Shown here: positions 25,376 through 35,189 of the stretch, piece after piece
Layout: each line of letters begins with the position of its first letter
How positions within the stretch are numbered: the first letter of the stretch is position 1
Assembly: GCA_965662365.1 (NCBI GenBank)
Contig: CBFIHR010000027.1
Coordinates: 1 to 48,710, forward strand
Length of the DNA: 48,710 nt
Origin: CAWVWD01 sp965662365
GTDB lineage: Bacteria > Bacteroidota > Bacteroidia > Chitinophagales > Saprospiraceae
Reading direction: 5' to 3'
Program-made: the position numbers and the translations under genes
The notes under the pieces: model-generated
Databases searched by the model: none
The model's input: only the letters and a program-made list of their open reading frames with translations
Told to the model about the DNA's origin: nothing

Positions 25376-27085
25376 ATGCAACGATTTTTAATAGTGTTAA
25401 TAGTTAGTGCTTTATTCCTTTTGGCATTCAAGAATGATAAAACCTATCCTAAAAATGATTTTGTTTCGCCAATCAATTTTCCAATAAAATTATCTGGAAC
25501 ATTCGCCGAGTTACGGCCAAATCATTACCATGGCGGTTTAGATATCAAGCCGAGTAAACGCAGTCGTCAAGGAGATGCAATTTTGTCGATTGCAGATGGA
25601 TATATTTCACGTATCGTCGTGTCTGCCCATGGTTATGGCAATGGTTTGTATGTGACACACCCGAATGGCTACACGTCGGTTTATGCTCATTTACAAAAGT
25701 TTATTCCAAAAATAGCAGCCTACGTTTTAGAAAAACATTATGAAAATGAAAGTTTTGAGCTGGACTTGATGCTTTCACCCGATGAACTACCCGTATCGAA
25801 AGGAGAACAAATTGGGTATTTAGGGACAACAGGCGGCTCGTTTGGACCGCATTTGCATTTTGAAATCCGTGATACGAAAACGGAACAGTCGATCAATCCA
25901 TTATTCTTTGGTTTTGAAGTCACAGATGTAAAAAAGCCACTCATGAAACGCCTGAAAATTTATGAACTGAATCATAAACACGAAACGCAACAGACGACGA
26001 ATTACGACTTAAAAACAGTTGGGGACGGTCGCTATGCACTTTCATCAGAAGTAGTTGAGGTTGCTTCAAATCGTATGGCAATTGGCTTGAAAGTATTGGA
26101 CAATATCTCTGGCACATCGAATCCGAATGGTATTTATGCTTTATCTGTTTTTCAGGATGATTCATTGATTTATGACTTTAAAATGGAGCAGTTCGATTAT
26201 AATGAAACACGTTATTTGAATGCACATTTAGATTATGCCGCCTGGAAAAATAAGGAAGGATACATTTATCGAGGCTATCGGCTGAAGGGAAATTTGCAAA
26301 ATAATCTATTTGGAACATTAGTAAATGATGGTGTGATTCGCTTATCAAACGAGCCAACAAAAGTAACGATTGTTGCGAAAGATTATAAAGGAAATGAAAG
26401 TGTTTTGGAGTTTCGGGCGAAGCGTTCCGATGTACTGAAAACCAATGATAATCAGGTGTTTAACTATATTTTTCCGTATAACGAAGCGAGTATTGTAAAG
26501 CGTAGTGATTTGGAGTTGTACTTTGCAGATAGTAGTTTTTATGAAAACGTCTATGCGAGTATTGAGGTGACGTCTGATGGTTCGAGCAGAGTGTATTCAC
26601 CAACATTTCATATCGGAGTGGAACAAGTCCCAATACATAAAAAGTACGAAATCCGAATCAAGCCGAATGCTAATTTTGACGAAAGTCTAAAATCAAAACT
26701 CTACATCGGTCGATGTAAAAATGGAAAGGATAGTTATGTCGGTGGCGTTTGGGTAGATAAATGGCTGACGGCACAAAGTCGTACTTTTGGTGATTTTGCC
26801 ATTTTAATGGATACAATCGCACCGAGAGTGAAGCCTTTGGAGTTTTACGGAGAAACAAAACCCTCGCCTCGGTTATCGTTTAAGTTGTCGGATAAAGGGA
26901 CGGGTATCAAAACTTATAATGCTTGGGTTGATGGAAAATGGATACTTATGAAATATGATGGAAAGAAAAATATTATCTATCATACTTATGATGAACATAT
27001 CACGCCAGGAGTTCATTGCCTCAAAATTATTGTCACAGATTTAAGGGATAATCAAATGATATTTGAGTCTAATTTTATTCGCTAA
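25376..27085 (+). CDS. M23 family (LytM-type) peptidase, secreted
   Basis: 569 residues. A hydrophobic N-terminus precedes the peptidase domain (about residues 35-185), which shows HYHGGLDIKPS, VYAHLQKF and GPHLHFEIRD; these His/Asp residues bind the catalytic zinc that cleaves peptidoglycan cross-bridges. A long C-terminal part of beta-strand modules follows. M23 members that lose zinc ligands act as activators (EnvC/NlpD-type); here HxxxD and HxH are intact. It starts ~100 bp after the kinase gene on the same strand. A periplasmic endopeptidase of wall remodelling is the natural reading. Confidence 0.93.
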   Translation: MQRFLIVLIVSALFLLAFKNDKTYPKNDFVSPINFPIKLSGTFAELRPNHYHGGLDIKPSKRSRQGDAILSIADGYISRIVVSAHGYGNGLYVTHPNGYTSVYAHLQKFIPKIAAYVLEKHYENESFELDLMLSPDELPVSKGEQIGYLGTTGGSFGPHLHFEIRDTKTEQSINPLFFGFEVTDVKKPLMKRLKIYELNHKHETQQTTNYDLKTVGDGRYALSSEVVEVASNRMAIGLKVLDNISGTSNPNGIYALSVFQDDSLIYDFKMEQFDYNETRYLNAHLDYAAWKNKEGYIYRGYRLKGNLQNNLFGTLVNDGVIRLSNEPTKVTIVAKDYKGNESVLEFRAKRSDVLKTNDNQVFNYIFPYNEASIVKRSDLELYFADSSFYENVYASIEVTSDGSSRVYSPTFHIGVEQVPIHKKYEIRIKPNANFDESLKSKLYIGRCKNGKDSYVGGVWVDKWLTAQSRTFGDFAILMDTIAPRVKPLEFYGETKPSPRLSFKLSDKGTGIKTYNAWVDGKWILMKYDGKKNIIYHTYDEHITPGVHCLKIIVTDLRDNQMIFESNFIR

Positions 27086-27493
27086 TAAAGGTGAAATATC
27101 ATATTAATTTTAGTGTTTATTTGATTGAATGATTCGTATATTATAAAAAAAAATAATAAGTAACATAATACAAATTGTAGGTTTATTCGATTGAGTGCTA
27201 ACTCATTTAAAGCGCTAAGGAAGAGCTTAATAAATTATTGGTTTTTAGATTTTTAGAAGATTTTGAGCCACACTGAATATACGACAAAAGCGTATGCTGT
27301 AAACTGTTTGTTTATGAATTACAAATTATAAGTCACAAAAGACAAAATATAAAACTCTTAAACGGATTACACTATTTTAATAATATAAGGCGAAGTGTAT
27401 AGATATTTGTGACATTAATTTTTGAATTTGGTAAGGAATTATATAGTTTTGTTAAACTACTATGTTTATTATAAATAATATTCCTTTCGATAC
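27086..27493. other. Intergenic region before the helical-repeat gene
   Basis: 408 bp with no coding potential. The only strong signal is a promoter near the right end (27421-27451). No terminator stem with a T run was found for the M23 gene. Confidence 0.45.
27421..27451 (+). promoter_or_regulatory. Bacteroidota promoter, TTTG-N19-TAGTTTTG
   Basis: TTTG at 27421-27424 and TAGTTTTG at 27444-27451 are separated by 19 bp, matching the TTTG / TAnnTTTG consensus exactly. It would start transcription near 27458, about 35 bp before the ATG of the downstream gene. Confidence 0.65.
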
Positions 27494-29008
27494 ATGAAAC
27501 ATCTAATAGAAATTTCCAAAATTGTGACAAAAAAGAAGGTCAAAAAAATCGAAATTTTTGATGATCATTCTTTAAAGCACAAAAACTCCAAGTTTAATGA
27601 ATTTTATGAAGCCTTGATGGCAAATAAATTCAAAAATGATCGTGATGCGGCAACTTTCTTGTACGGTTGTAGTCCGACTGACGATAAATATCGACAATTA
27701 AAATCTCGTTTCAGAAAGCGTTTATTGAATACGCTTTTTTTCTTAGACGTAAATTTACCAGCGACCTCGTCTTATGATCGCGCGTATTTCTCCTGTAATA
27801 AGGATTGGACTTTGGTCAAAATTCTTTTGTCGAATGATGCACAGCATACCGCCGCAAGTCTGGCTCGTCAGCTATTGACAACTGCCTTGAAGTTTAAATT
27901 TGCTGATGTCATTGTCAATTGCTCTCGAATTTTGCGTCGATATGCGGCATTACAAGGCGATGAAAGAAACTATGAAACTTACGATCAATACAGCAAACAA
28001 TATCAGAATATTTTGGATGCGGAGATTCGTTCGGAGGAGTTTTATCAGCGTGTAACGATGAATTACCACAAGCCGCCACACAAAAATCAAAACTTAGAGG
28101 AAAAAATTGATATTTATTGTAATGCTTTGGTTGGCTTGTCAGAATCTTACGAGTCGCCGATTATCTTTTATAATATGTATTTGGTTTGGGCGTACCGTTA
28201 TGAAATGTTGAACGATTATAACAGTGCTTTGCAAGTTTGTGAAAATGCCGAGCAGTATATTGAACAAAATCCTCGGTATTATCAAGATGATAAATTAGCA
28301 ACTTTTCAGCTAAAAAAAATGAATGCGTATTTACATCTGGGAGATTATAAGAATGGGAAAGTCAATGCTGAAAAATGTTTGCAATCTTTTCCCGAAGGAA
28401 GTAAAATCTGGTTCACATTCATGGAGTATTATTTATTGATGGCGCTGCACACGGATAATTATATCAATGCGTTAGCGATCTACAAGAAAGCTTCAAGTAA
28501 TACAAAATTTAAGCGAATCACAGGAGTTGAGAAAGAAAAATGGAAAATCTATGATATCTATTTAAATTATATTATCGAGTCACAAGGGGCGAATAACCCT
28601 ATTTTACGTGCTCAAAAACGTAAATCGTTCCGTTTGTCTCGCTTCTTAAATGATTCAATTTTGTATCCAAAGGATCAACGAATATTTACAGTTCATTTAT
28701 TGATTGCACAAGTGTTGTTTTTAATTGAAAAAAACAGTTATTCGGCAGCGACTGAACGCATCGACCGATTGAAAAACTATGCGAATCGTCAATTGAAAAA
28801 AGATGATTATTTTCGTGCGATTCAGTTTATTCGCTTATTGCAACAGTTATCAAAAGTAGAATTTCGCCATGACAGCGTTAGTAATGTAGAAAAATACTAC
28901 AGCCGCTTAATCGAGCAGCCATTCAAATACAGAGGTTTGTTGAATGAAATAGAAATCATTCCGTATGAGAAATTGTGGCAAATAGTTTTGGAAAGAGTGA
29001 GAAAATAA
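27494..29008 (+). CDS. Helical-repeat (TPR-like) protein of unknown function
   Basis: 504 residues, soluble, no signal peptide and no membrane span. Most of the chain is predicted alpha-helical, with TPR-like pairs such as NMYLVWAYRYEMLNDYNSALQVCENAEQYI and AYLHLGDYKNGKVNAEKCL, and a C-terminal set with RAIQFIRLLQQLSK. The N-terminal 110 residues are basic and could be a separate module. No catalytic motif. It has a good individual promoter and is followed by a terminator, so it is a single-gene unit. The function is unknown; a scaffold role would fit the fold. Confidence 0.75.
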   Translation: MKHLIEISKIVTKKKVKKIEIFDDHSLKHKNSKFNEFYEALMANKFKNDRDAATFLYGCSPTDDKYRQLKSRFRKRLLNTLFFLDVNLPATSSYDRAYFSCNKDWTLVKILLSNDAQHTAASLARQLLTTALKFKFADVIVNCSRILRRYAALQGDERNYETYDQYSKQYQNILDAEIRSEEFYQRVTMNYHKPPHKNQNLEEKIDIYCNALVGLSESYESPIIFYNMYLVWAYRYEMLNDYNSALQVCENAEQYIEQNPRYYQDDKLATFQLKKMNAYLHLGDYKNGKVNAEKCLQSFPEGSKIWFTFMEYYLLMALHTDNYINALAIYKKASSNTKFKRITGVEKEKWKIYDIYLNYIIESQGANNPILRAQKRKSFRLSRFLNDSILYPKDQRIFTVHLLIAQVLFLIEKNSYSAATERIDRLKNYANRQLKKDDYFRAIQFIRLLQQLSKVEFRHDSVSNVEKYYSRLIEQPFKYRGLLNEIEIIPYEKLWQIVLERVRK

Positions 29009-29034
29009 AATGTGATTTTTAGATGAATATTATC

Positions 29035-29075
29035 AAAAAGCCTTGATAAGTTTCCGAAACTTGTCAAGGCTTTTT
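29035..29075. terminator. Bidirectional terminator between convergent genes
   Basis: AAAAAGCCTTGATAAGTTTC pairs with GAAACTTGTCAAGGCTTTTT in 19 of 20 positions (the other a G-U), with T runs on both strands; 27 bp after one stop and 12 bp from the other. Confidence 0.85.
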
Positions 29076-29087
29076 GTGTACAACTCG

Positions 29088-31037
29088 TCATCTTCCTAAT
29101 GCTCGAAATCCACTCCAAATTAAATCTAAATCGTGATAAACGGAATAGTCTTTGGCATACAACAAATTCAAGTGTTGAATAGTAGAATGTGATAATTTTG
29201 ATATTTTTAATCCATCAACAGGCGACAAAATCCCTTTTTTTATTTTTGGCAAATTATCCGTTTGTTCGCCATGATAGCCAACCCACGACCTATGACTAAA
29301 TAATACCGTAAAAATATTACGAATTAAGCCGATTTTTTTACGAATGAACCAAATCGAAATTGGCAAACTGACCAATAATCCTACACTAAAAATGACATCT
29401 AAAAATCGTTTATTTCGTTGATGCATCGGTTGTTTAATCGCAAATTCGATATCAATCGTATAGAGTTGACCAGCCGAATTTTTAGAACGACTACCGATGA
29501 TGCTTAGACTTTTTTCGGGAACGATTTTGTATTCCACGGAAGTGCCGATTTTAGTCATCCATTTCGTAATACTTTCCGCCGAAACATCTTTGGAGCAAAA
29601 GATAATTTCATGGATTTTATAGACATGAACAATTTCATCTAATTGATAAAAATTACCAATAAAATTATCAAAATCTTCCGTTTCATTTGGAGAAACCGTA
29701 CCTATAAAATTGTTATAAACTTCTGCTGCACGAATAAGATTTAGCACTCGCTCGCTTTCTGTTTTTGAACCAATAATAATAAAATTCTTCTGTAAGTTAG
29801 CTGCAAAACTAAACCTCCGATGTTGGACAAAATGAACCAACATTCGCCAACCGATAGTCGCTATTCCTGCCCACGTTGCCCCCATTAAAATCAAAATTCG
29901 AGAAGTTCGATAGCGTTCATCTAAGAAGCCATATACCGCTGCTAAAAGTATCGTACCGATAAAAACTCCTCGAGTGATTTTTCCCCATTTTTGACGATTA
30001 TCATAACCACCACTATAATAAATCGCTGCTAACCAAATAATTGTATATAATGGAATATTGAAATAATTAAAATATTCAGGATAATAATCGGGGTTATCAT
30101 AAAACCGAATTTCCCAAAAATCTTTGAGTGCGATCATTCCAATAATAATCAAAGTCGCATCTAAAATCGGAGCCGCCGCACGTTGAAAAAAGTTAGTTAT
30201 TAAGGTCAAAAATGCCCGTAAATAAATCGCTACGTACAACATAAAAACGTATAATTTTGCCTGCTCACCTTGAAAGTGTTTTTTAGCAAAAATTATCATC
30301 GCATTATAAAAAGTACGGACATAATTCAAGCTGCCTTTTTTCGTACTTTCTCCTTTATAATGAATAATCGTCGTATCTGCGAAATAGTAATTTTTATACC
30401 CACCTTTGACGATTCTGTACGACAAATCAATATCTTCACCATACATAAAAAAGGTTTCGTCCAACAAACCAATTTCATCTAAAACGGACTTTCGCATCAT
30501 CATAAATGCACCTGCCAACACCTCAATTTCGTGCGTTTCATCTTTGTCCAAATAGCCTAAATGATAACGATTAAACGTTGGAGACTTTGGAAAAAATTTC
30601 GATAAACCAGTTGTTTTACAAAAAGCCACCCACGGAGAAGGAAACCCACGTTTTGACTCGGGTAAAAACTCGCCCGAACCATCAATCATTTTTACCCCCA
30701 AACCACCAGCCTCTGGATGTTCGTCCATGAAGTTAATCACCTTTGAGAAAGTCGCTTCCTCCACGACGGTATCGGGGTTTAACAACAATATATATTCACC
30801 TTTTGAGATGCGAATTGCTTGATTATTCGCTACCGAAAAGCCAGTATTTTCCTTGTTTGCAATCAAATGAACTTCAGGGAACTTGTCTCGAACCATTGCC
30901 ACCGAATCATCGACCGAATTATTATCTACTACAAAGACCTCTACCGCCAAACCTTCCGAGGCACGACGCACCGAATGTAAGACCTGTTCTAAAAAGTACT
31001 TGACGTTGTAATTGACGATGATGACGGATAATTTCAT
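29088..31037 (-). CDS. GT2 glycosyltransferase fused to a degenerate sugar-phosphotransferase module
   Basis: 649 residues from the ATG at 31037 (MKLSVIIVNYN), chosen because the GT2 fold begins there; an upstream ATG at 31091 adds 18 odd residues. Residues ~1-240 are a GT-A fold of family 2 with SVIIVNYN, VDNNSVDDSV, LLLNPDT (DxD-type) and EDIDLSYR. About four membrane segments follow, then a Rossmann-like part (NFIIIGSKTESERV) typical of polyprenyl glycosylphosphotransferases. The C-terminus begins like a sugar transferase (KRFLDVIFSVGLLVSLP) and ends like one (YAKDYSVYHDLDLIWSG), but the expected catalytic centre with ExxQ, DELPQ and the acidic pair is missing or very degenerate. Confidence 0.85.
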   Translation of the reverse strand: MKLSVIIVNYNVKYFLEQVLHSVRRASEGLAVEVFVVDNNSVDDSVAMVRDKFPEVHLIANKENTGFSVANNQAIRISKGEYILLLNPDTVVEEATFSKVINFMDEHPEAGGLGVKMIDGSGEFLPESKRGFPSPWVAFCKTTGLSKFFPKSPTFNRYHLGYLDKDETHEIEVLAGAFMMMRKSVLDEIGLLDETFFMYGEDIDLSYRIVKGGYKNYYFADTTIIHYKGESTKKGSLNYVRTFYNAMIIFAKKHFQGEQAKLYVFMLYVAIYLRAFLTLITNFFQRAAAPILDATLIIIGMIALKDFWEIRFYDNPDYYPEYFNYFNIPLYTIIWLAAIYYSGGYDNRQKWGKITRGVFIGTILLAAVYGFLDERYRTSRILILMGATWAGIATIGWRMLVHFVQHRRFSFAANLQKNFIIIGSKTESERVLNLIRAAEVYNNFIGTVSPNETEDFDNFIGNFYQLDEIVHVYKIHEIIFCSKDVSAESITKWMTKIGTSVEYKIVPEKSLSIIGSRSKNSAGQLYTIDIEFAIKQPMHQRNKRFLDVIFSVGLLVSLPISIWFIRKKIGLIRNIFTVLFSHRSWVGYHGEQTDNLPKIKKGILSPVDGLKISKLSHSTIQHLNLLYAKDYSVYHDLDLIWSGFRALGR

Positions 31038-31157
31038 ATAGAATATGCTATATTTATGATTTATGAACACAAATTTAATTATTCGACGCAATACTGTACA
31101 CTTTGACGTTTTTTAATGAACAATTAATTTCAAAATCCATTATTTCAACGTTTGAAA

Positions 31158-31286
31158 TTGATGAAAACACAGATTTGACGGATTGAATGGATTTAAACGG
31201 ATTTTTCCGGTTATTTTTTCAAAAAATTAATAAACGTTTCAGAATCCGTGTTTATCCCTCAAATTCATTTCATCCGTATTTCCATT
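31158..31286. repeat. Imperfect 130-bp inverted repeat (GACGGATT type)
   Basis: The left arm (about 31164-31208, with ACACAGATTTGACGGATT) and right arm (about 31241-31283, with AATCCGTGTTTATCC and TCATCCGTATTT) are imperfectly complementary. This is the type of palindrome that is common between Bacteroidota genes; it occupies the gap between a divergent pair. Confidence 0.5.
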
Positions 31287-31305
31287 AAAAACCACAAAAA
31301 TAACT

Positions 31306-31752
31306 ATGAAAGTAGGAGATAAGTTAGAAGCGTTCAGCTTACAAAACGAAAACGACGAAACTGTAAATGTCGGAGATTATATCGGTAAACCGATGGTAAT
31401 TTATTTTTATCCAAAAGATGATACGCCAGGTTGTACGAAAGAAGCCTGTGCATTTCGAGATAGTTTCGCAGAGTTCACCGATGCTGGCGTAACGGTTTTC
31501 GGAATCAGTGCTGACAGTCCAAAGTCGCATCTGAAATTTAAAGAAAAGTATCGTTTGCCATTTTCATTATTATCTGACAAAGGTAACAAAATCAGAAAAG
31601 CGTGGAAAGTGCCAACAGGTTTATTCGGCTTGTTACCAGGTCGAGTGACGTATATCTTTGATAAAGAAGGGGTTGTGAAGCATATTTTTAATTCACAAAT
31701 GCGTGCAGAGCAGCACGTTACAGAATCTTTGGAGATTATAAAATCGTTTTAG
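31306..31752 (+). CDS. bcp: Peroxiredoxin of the Bcp/PrxQ family
   Basis: 148 residues, complete thioredoxin-like peroxiredoxin fold. The motif PKDDTPGCTKEACAFRD holds the peroxidatic Cys in PGCTKEAC and the resolving Cys five residues on, the arrangement of atypical two-Cys PrxQ/Bcp. It reduces hydrogen peroxide and organic hydroperoxides, using thioredoxin. No signal peptide, so cytoplasmic. Single gene with a bidirectional terminator after it and a palindrome before it. Confidence 0.96.
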   Translation: MKVGDKLEAFSLQNENDETVNVGDYIGKPMVIYFYPKDDTPGCTKEACAFRDSFAEFTDAGVTVFGISADSPKSHLKFKEKYRLPFSLLSDKGNKIRKAWKVPTGLFGLLPGRVTYIFDKEGVVKHIFNSQMRAEQHVTESLEIIKSF

Positions 31753-31759
31753 AATAGTA

Positions 31760-31792
31760 AGTTGGAAAGCATTTTTGAAATGCTTTCCAACT
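31760..31792. terminator. Perfect 15-bp hairpin between convergent bcp and helicase genes
   Basis: AGTTGGAAAGCATTT, a 3-nt loop TTG and the exact complement. No immediate T run on the plus strand, so termination would rely on the hairpin or on the T-rich segment that follows at 31802-31810. Confidence 0.7.
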
Positions 31793-31830
31793 ATAACAAA
31801 TACTTTTTTTGTGCCTTTTGTGGTTCAAAA

Positions 31831-34800
31831 TCAATCGTCCAATTCCTCATCAATTCCATCTTTATACCTATTGACTAACTCATGCTTCCTCGTAAAATTA
31901 CACCAATGACAATGCGGTTTGCCGCAGCCTTCGTAGAATTTGTGTTCATGAATTTTTTCGTAAGTATCGACAATTTGTTGCGTTACGGTTTGGACGTATT
32001 TTTGTTGAATATCAATCGTTGCAAAGTGATTTTCGCCAGTTTTTTGATCAGGTTCAACGTAGTCAATTTTACCATCTGTGACTCGATAATTTCTACTATG
32101 GAAATTTTCTAACAAGATTTTATAAAAAACGACTTGCCGCCAATAATCGCCACCAAGCGGATTCTTCTCGTTGGGTGGAGTTACCTTCTCCTTACGGAAT
32201 TTTCCAGTTTTGTAGTCGATAATGCGGACTTCATTACGTTCGATTTTATCAATTTTATCAATTGCTCCCTTGAGCGGAACACCTTTGACTTCCACATTTC
32301 GGATTTCTAACTCTGCTTCAATCAATTTATTACCAATAAAATATTCCAACCGATTTTTAAAATAGACTGGCAAATCTCGTTTACCTAAATTTCGGCGACG
32401 TTCCAGCTGATCGGGTTGCAAGTGCATTTTTTGGCGTTCGAGATCCATTTCAAAATCTCGAAAAAACATATTATACGACGGAATTTCAGGATAAAACGGG
32501 TCGTGAATCCGTTCCGCTAATCGCTTCAAAGCGTAATGAACGGCCGTTCCGTAACTCGCTGCCTCGCTGCTGGTGTAAGGGACTTTCAATACATTTTCGT
32601 AATAAAAACTCAACGGACATTCCAGATAGCGACACAATGCCGTTGCCGACATCACGAAATTCTCCAAAAGTCCATCTGCCTCTGCCTTAGAAAGTGGTGC
32701 AATACTTGGTTTCGAGCTTTCGGAAACCATCAACATTTGTGCGTCTAAAATCTCCGAATTACTTAATTTTCGGTGGTCTATTTTGAGGTCTTTCGACAAA
32801 ATTTCGTCAATAAACTGTGTTTTAGTTTGTTTTTTTCCGTCGGCATTTTCTTTTCCATAAGAAATTTGCAGCGACGTTTTTGCTCGGGTCATACCGACAT
32901 AAAATAACCGTCTTGCCGCTTCCATTTCATCTTCTGCACCCGAAAGTGTCAGCGTATCCGGTAATTTAAAACCACGATTTCCCGTATTTTTAGGTTGCCA
33001 ATTATCCGCCACACAATCTAACAAAAACACATATTCAAACTCCAACCCTTTGCTGCTATGAGCGGTTAGTAAATTCACGCCATCTTCAGCAAAAAACGGC
33101 TTTTGCAAATACATTGGAATTTGATTTTTTTCCATTAAAGCTACCGTGTTTAACAATTGTTTGACGGTGATTTTGGGATTTTTTGCCGTTTCTCGTTGTA
33201 CGAAATTAAACAAAGTCGAAAGCACTTGCATCAACCAAATTTTATCGCTGCTTTCCGCAACATATTTCAACAGCCCGCTACGATTAATAATGCGTTCAAA
33301 AATCATGGGCAAACGCAAATTATGTTGATCACGAATCAGCTCTACCAATAGGTTGTGAATATTTTTGAGTTTATCGGCAGCTTCTATTTTTAAGGCTTTT
33401 AAGCGTTCGGTTTGACCGATAAATTCCCGCCATTTTAAGATTAAATCATATTCTTTTTCTCGGATTTTACGGCTCTTATCATTTGCCATAAAAACCGTCA
33501 TTTTAGATAAATCTTGTGCAGAAATTTCAAAAAAATCGAAGTGTAATAATTTGAATAACTGCATTTCCGCACTGTACGGTTTTTCAAATTCTCGATGAAA
33601 ATATTTCAGAATCGCCAAGATGTTTTGTGTAAACGTCAAGTCCAAAATATTTACTCGACGCTTCGTTTCGTAAGCGATGTCTTTTCGTTCTAAAAGCTTA
33701 ATGAGATTTTCAGCTTGCTTATGTTTGCGATAAATCACTGCAATTTCTGACAACGGGACTTTTTGAGCTTTCAAAGCCTCAATTTTTTGAGCAATGGCCG
33801 CCGTTTCATGCACCGAATTATGGTAGGCAATAATTGACGGTTTCGTTTTCAGATTTTTTACTCTATCGTGTGCGGCATCTAACTTTTTCTCAACTTTCGC
33901 ATTACCGATTTGATTCACTAAACGGAGGTCATTATTGTCAATCAAGGCTTTTGCAGTGTCCAAAATCGGCTGTGTCGAACGATAATTTTTATCCAAAATC
34001 ACGACTTCGATTTCCTTTTCATACAAGTCATGAAAACCCAAAATATTTTTCACTCTCGCCCCCTGAAACTCAAAAATAGATTGGTCATCATCACCCACGA
34101 CAAAGACATTTGGCTTATCCCAATAATCGGTCAACATATTCAAAATCGCATTCTGAATCCCGTTTGTATCCTGAAACTCATCAACCAAAATATACATATA
34201 TCGCTCTTGATACGATCGCAATAAATATTCATTTTCCCGAAAAACCTTCGCTACCCAAAGCAACATATCACTGAAATCATAGCGTTTCGCTTTCGCTAAT
34301 GCCGCCTGATATTTTGGAAACAATTCGACCGCCAAACGCAGTTTTTCCATACGTTTCTGCTCATCTTTTATTTTCCCTTCTTTTGGATCGCCTTTTTTAT
34401 GATGCTTATATTTTCGTTTGTAAATAAAATCCTCTTTATACGGTAAATCTTCCAAATATTCCTGAATCTTTTGATAAATATCAGCGACCAGCCAATTTTC
34501 ATTTTTGATATTATCAAACAAACTCCTCAACCGTTTTTCATACAAATAGTTATCATTTTTCAATGATTTCAAAGCATGACCATCAGGCAAATCATCAATC
34601 AGTTTGCGGATAATATCCATGCGTTCTAAGTCCGAAATCGGCTCTAAATCCCGTAACCCAAACAAATCCAAATGGTCTTGCACCACCGTGTTACAAAACG
34701 AATGAAACGTATAAATATGGACTTTATGTGCATCAGGCCCAATAAACGACAACAACCGTTCACGCATCGCAAACGCACCAGCATCGGTATAAGTCAAACA

Positions 34801-34989
34801 CAAAATATTGTGTGGAAATACATCCGTCTGCTGCAAAATTTGCCCAATTCTCGCACTCAAAATATGCGTTTTCCCTGTTCCCGGGCCAGCAACGACCATT
34901 ACCGGCCCTTCGATAGCTTCGACGGCTTTTCGTTGCTGCTTGTTGAGCTTTTTGAGTTCTTGTTTGAAGTTGTCGTTATAATCTATCAT
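31831..34989 (-). CDS. UvrD/Rep-like ATP-dependent helicase with C-terminal RecB-type nuclease
   Basis: 1,052 residues. SF1A helicase motifs are in order: AGPGTGKTHIL (Walker A, residues ~34-44), LVDEFQDTN (motif II), VFVVGDDDQSIF (III), KNYRST (IV), LLTAHSSKGLEFE (V) and RRLFYVGMTRAKT (VI). The last ~250 residues are a PD-(D/E)XK fold: GTAVHYALKR, KGAIDKID and RIIDYKTGKF. Four Cys in CRYLEC and CGKPHCHWC are placed as in iron-sulfur nucleases of the AddB/Cas4 kind. It is expected to unwind and trim DNA ends in repair. ATG start at 34989 fits the family N-terminus. No RecB/C partners nearby; single-polypeptide type. Confidence 0.9.
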   Translation of the reverse strand: MIDYNDNFKQELKKLNKQQRKAVEAIEGPVMVVAGPGTGKTHILSARIGQILQQTDVFPHNILCLTYTDAGAFAMRERLLSFIGPDAHKVHIYTFHSFCNTVVQDHLDLFGLRDLEPISDLERMDIIRKLIDDLPDGHALKSLKNDNYLYEKRLRSLFDNIKNENWLVADIYQKIQEYLEDLPYKEDFIYKRKYKHHKKGDPKEGKIKDEQKRMEKLRLAVELFPKYQAALAKAKRYDFSDMLLWVAKVFRENEYLLRSYQERYMYILVDEFQDTNGIQNAILNMLTDYWDKPNVFVVGDDDQSIFEFQGARVKNILGFHDLYEKEIEVVILDKNYRSTQPILDTAKALIDNNDLRLVNQIGNAKVEKKLDAAHDRVKNLKTKPSIIAYHNSVHETAAIAQKIEALKAQKVPLSEIAVIYRKHKQAENLIKLLERKDIAYETKRRVNILDLTFTQNILAILKYFHREFEKPYSAEMQLFKLLHFDFFEISAQDLSKMTVFMANDKSRKIREKEYDLILKWREFIGQTERLKALKIEAADKLKNIHNLLVELIRDQHNLRLPMIFERIINRSGLLKYVAESSDKIWLMQVLSTLFNFVQRETAKNPKITVKQLLNTVALMEKNQIPMYLQKPFFAEDGVNLLTAHSSKGLEFEYVFLLDCVADNWQPKNTGNRGFKLPDTLTLSGAEDEMEAARRLFYVGMTRAKTSLQISYGKENADGKKQTKTQFIDEILSKDLKIDHRKLSNSEILDAQMLMVSESSKPSIAPLSKAEADGLLENFVMSATALCRYLECPLSFYYENVLKVPYTSSEAASYGTAVHYALKRLAERIHDPFYPEIPSYNMFFRDFEMDLERQKMHLQPDQLERRRNLGKRDLPVYFKNRLEYFIGNKLIEAELEIRNVEVKGVPLKGAIDKIDKIERNEVRIIDYKTGKFRKEKVTPPNEKNPLGGDYWRQVVFYKILLENFHSRNYRVTDGKIDYVEPDQKTGENHFATIDIQQKYVQTVTQQIVDTYEKIHEHKFYEGCGKPHCHWCNFTRKHELVNRYKDGIDEELDD

Positions 34990-35189
34990 CTGCCTATCTA
35001 TTCGTCCTGCTGAATTTATGCAACTTATTCCGATTTTATTGGAAATATTCCCTAAGCGTTTACGAAAATTTAAAAAGCTAAGTTAAGGAATTATTGTTTA
35101 GATTGGGGTAAGAAGCCGTTTGAGGGCATCGAATCTTCCTTTCAAATTTAGTAAAATAGAAAACGTGCCCTCGAACAAGCGTAAGAAAT

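Noticed and set aside
34672..35013. 113-codon plus-strand frame antisense to the helicase N-terminus
   Set aside because: Antisense to conserved helicase motifs (Walker A region); a shadow of a constrained gene.
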